The notes below the pieces were generated by a model that was not told the DNA's origin, did no database searches, and saw only the letters and a program-made list of their open reading frames with translations. Position numbers and translations under genes: made by a program. DNA of 64,000 nucleotides, taken from assembly GCF_007625205.1 (NCBI RefSeq), contig NZ_VMNI01000002.1:1-64000 (forward strand). Direction: 5' to 3'. Positions 62,096-64,000 of the stretch are shown piece by piece. This DNA is from Denitromonas ohlonensis (GTDB lineage: Bacteria > Pseudomonadota > Gammaproteobacteria > Burkholderiales > Rhodocyclaceae). Numbering within the stretch: position 1 is the first letter of the stretch; every line of letters begins with the position of its first letter.

Positions 62096-62356
62096 TCAAT
62101 CGGCGGATTCTATCGGAAATCGGGCCAAATAGGCACGCAGCGCCGCCTCGTCAAGGTGGTAATGGCACAGTTCCTGACCATCGATCGCCAACAACACCGG
62201 CACCAGCTCACCCCAGCGCGCCTCCAGCGCGGGATCGCTATCCACATCGACGACGTCGATCTCCGCGCCCGCCGCATCGGTCAATGGCTTGGCCGCCGCC
62301 AACATCTCGTCGCACAGATGACACCAGCTGCGGCTGAGCAATCGCAACGTGCCCAT
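62096..62356 (-). CDS. Glutaredoxin-like protein (DUF836 type)
   Basis: 86 residues. A thioredoxin-like fold begins [25 protein letters not shown], with CHLC as the dithiol site; a cis-Pro is at LVPVLLAI. The length is that of the small glutaredoxin family 2 proteins found next to degQ and lepA in betaproteobacteria. The ATG at 62356 shares one base with the degQ stop, so it is coupled to degQ. Confidence 0.85.
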   Translation of the reverse strand: MGTLRLLSRSWCHLCDEMLAAAKPLTDAAGAEIDVVDVDSDPALEARWGELVPVLLAIDGQELCHYHLDEAALRAYLARFPIESAD

Positions 62357-63765
62357 CAACGCGACTCAATCGCCACAAAACTCCGGCCAGCGCCCCGCTG
62401 CAGCAAGACGGTTAACGCCTCCTGCGGCCCAAGGCGGTTCAAGACGGCATCGAGATCTTCGAGTGTCTTGAGCGGCGTTTGCTTGCCAGCAATCACCGAG
62501 GCCACCAGCAAATCACCCTCGCGCAGACGGGCGCGTGCCGCCGGACCTTCTGCCTTCCGTACTTCAAGCCCCCACTGCGCACCAACGGTCTTCAATCGAG
62601 CGCCATTGGGCTCGGACACGGTCAGCCCGCGTCGGGCCAGATCATCCAGTTTCGGCGGAATGTGCCGCTGCGGCGATGACGCGCGCTCAGCACTTGGCCA
62701 ATGACCCAGCGTGACGGTCAGCGTGTGGCGGGCCCCATCTCGAATCACTTCCATCGGCACATCACGACCCGGCGCCACGCGCGCCACAATGCGTGGCAAG
62801 TCGTCTGAGCGCCGAACGAGCGTCTCGCCGAAACGAGCGATCACATCGCCCACCCTCACCCCGGCGTGCAACGCCGGGCTATCGGGCTCGACCATTCCGA
62901 CCAGGGCTCCGTCTAGCGACGACAGCGCGAAAGCGCCCGCCAATGCCGGCGTCACTTCCTGAATGCCCACTCCGATCCGACCCCGCGCCACCTTGCCCGT
63001 ACTTCTGAGTTGAGACTGGATGTCCATGGCGACGTCAATCGGAATCGCGAAGGACACGCCCATGAAACCGCCGGTGCGGCTATAGATCTGGGAATTGATC
63101 CCCACCACTTCACCCGCCAGATTGAACAGCGGCCCGCCAGAGTTGCCGGGATTGATCGCCACATCAGTCTGGATGAAGGGCACGAAGCTCTCTTCGGGAA
63201 ACACACGCCCCTTCGCGCTGACAATCCCTGCGGTCACGCTGTTCTCAAATCCGAACGGTGACCCGATTGCCACCACCCATTCGCCGACCGCCAGGCCATC
63301 CGGCGCCCCCATCCGAACCGCCGGCAGGCCACTGCCATCGATCTTCAACAAGGCGATATCCGCGCGCTTGTCCGACCCGATCAGCGTGGCCGAATACACC
63401 CGACGGTCGAGCAGGCGCACCTGAATCGTCTGGGCATTAGCCACCACATGCGCGTTCGTCAGAATGTAGCCATCATCAGAAATGAAGAAGCCCGAACCCT
63501 GCGACTGCTCAAGTTCTTCCGGCTGTGGCTCAGGCGCCTCCGGCAACAGGCGTCGCAGAAAATCGGGCACATGCGGATTTTCCGATATGTCGGGATGCAC
63601 CGGCTTTGTGCTGGATTCAGGCTGGGAAATACTGATATTGACCACGGACGGACCGTGCTCTCGCACCAGCGCGCGAAAATCTGGCAGAACATCGGCCACC
63701 GACACACCGGCGGCAAACAGGCACACGGCCGCCGCCATCACATGCAAACAGACCCGCCTAATCAT
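62356..63765 (-). CDS. degQ: Periplasmic serine endoprotease DegQ/MucD type
   Basis: 469 residues. A signal peptide MIRRVCLHVMAAAVCLFAAGVSVA is followed by the trypsin domain: His in ILTNAHVVANA, Asp in DKRADIALLKIDG and Ser in NPGNSGGPLFN. Two PDZ domains complete it (GIGVGIQEVTPALAGAF and a second near 400-460). It degrades or refolds damaged envelope proteins. It follows rseC on the same strand with an 8 bp overlap, in the rseC-degQ order of the sigma-E region, so it is probably expressed with that stress operon. Confidence 0.95.
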   Translation of the reverse strand: MIRRVCLHVMAAAVCLFAAGVSVADVLPDFRALVREHGPSVVNISISQPESSTKPVHPDISENPHVPDFLRRLLPEAPEPQPEELEQSQGSGFFISDDGYILTNAHVVANAQTIQVRLLDRRVYSATLIGSDKRADIALLKIDGSGLPAVRMGAPDGLAVGEWVVAIGSPFGFENSVTAGIVSAKGRVFPEESFVPFIQTDVAINPGNSGGPLFNLAGEVVGINSQIYSRTGGFMGVSFAIPIDVAMDIQSQLRSTGKVARGRIGVGIQEVTPALAGAFALSSLDGALVGMVEPDSPALHAGVRVGDVIARFGETLVRRSDDLPRIVARVAPGRDVPMEVIRDGARHTLTVTLGHWPSAERASSPQRHIPPKLDDLARRGLTVSEPNGARLKTVGAQWGLEVRKAEGPAARARLREGDLLVASVIAGKQTPLKTLEDLDAVLNRLGPQEALTVLLQRGAGRSFVAIESR

Positions 63766-64000
63766 GGCGTGAGGCGGTTTCAGTGTGCGTCGATGAACAC
63801 AGCGCCGAGTCAGCAGCCAACCGAACTGACAGCTTTTGCCGCCAGAATCGCCGACCACCGATCGAGCGAACGAAAAGCACCGAGGCAATCAATGCGACCA
63901 CCAGTCCAGTCAGCGCGCCGGTATTGCCAGCCCACCACGTACCCAGGCCGGCACCGAGCAGCGCGCCGAGCGTCGGCACACCATAGGTCACCGCGGCTGC
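63758..64000 (-). CDS. rseC: RseC/MucC-family sigma-E regulator, C-terminal part (partial)
   Basis: The frame is open at the window end, so only the last 80 residues are seen. They contain two membrane segments (about 4-20 GVPTLGALLGAGLGTWW and 25-42 ALTGLVVALIASVLFVR) with a short loop between, which is the RseC topology. Position just before degQ supports it, since rpoE-rseA-rseB-rseC-degQ is a common order. The N-terminal Cys-rich region that would confirm it lies beyond the window. Confidence 0.7.
   Translation of the reverse strand, partial: AAAVTYGVPTLGALLGAGLGTWWAGNTGALTGLVVALIASVLFVRSIGGRRFWRQKLSVRLAADSALCSSTHTETASRHD

Overview
The window looks like a chromosome segment from a high-GC betaproteobacterium, most likely of the Rhodocyclales (Azoarcus/Thauera/Zoogloea type). 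This is inferred from gene content and order: tig-clpP-clpX-lon-hupB-tRNA-Val-tRNA-Asp-ppiD, rseC-degQ-glutaredoxin-lepA-lepB-rnc-era-recO-pdxJ-acpS-nagZ, and uvrC-pgsA-tRNA-Gly-tRNA-Cys. No rRNA, prophage, IS element or CRISPR array was seen. Genes are dense, often joined by 1-4 nt overlaps of the ATGA or TGATG type, and several start with GTG.

Layout. 1-2.5 kb: the end of a type VI secretion VgrG, a probable cargo effector, and a more AT-rich probable immunity gene. 2.7-9.3 kb: an HD phosphohydrolase, a zinc-ribbon membrane-tethered serine protease, and a peptide-type ABC importer (two permeases and a binding protein) with no ATPase gene beside it. 9.5-18.8 kb: fabI, then the protein-quality-control block ppiD, tRNA-Asp, tRNA-Val, hupB, lon, clpX, clpP, tig, all on the minus strand. 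19-25 kb: the prkA-yeaH-spoVR stress operon and an HDOD gene. 25-28.6 kb: tRNA-Leu, the squalene genes hpnC-hpnD-hpnE and a small uncharacterised gene. 28.7-33.2 kb: a YbbA-type ABC ATPase divergent from the esterase tesA, a 400 bp non-coding stretch of palindromic repeats, selD divergent from mnmH (selenium use in tRNA), and a methyltransferase. 33.4-39.2 kb: a five-PAS sensor kinase and a Pat-type acyl-CoA synthetase/acetyltransferase fusion. 39.3-46.9 kb: tagI, a hexose-6-phosphate mutarotase, a small exported protein, tex, an ArsC/Spx-like protein, an Hsp33 that has lost its zinc-binding cysteines, minC-minD-minE and tRNA-Leu. 47-51.6 kb: a glutathione transferase/DsbA pair, a DUF5710 protein, a DEDDh exonuclease, a DUF1178 protein and an alkaline-phosphatase-superfamily enzyme. 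51.7-64 kb: a tRNA-Gly/Cys/Gly cluster, pgsA, uvrC, nagZ, acpS, pdxJ, recO, era, rnc, a DUF4845 protein, lepB, lepA, a glutaredoxin-like protein, degQ/mucD and the end of rseC.

Most of the window is conserved housekeeping DNA. The stretches that merit a second look are the VgrG-linked effector/immunity pair, the cysteine-less Hsp33, the repeat cluster at 30.0-30.4 kb, the two ABC transporter parts without partners, the interlocked tesA/ybbA start codons, and the duplicated tRNA-Gly unit.
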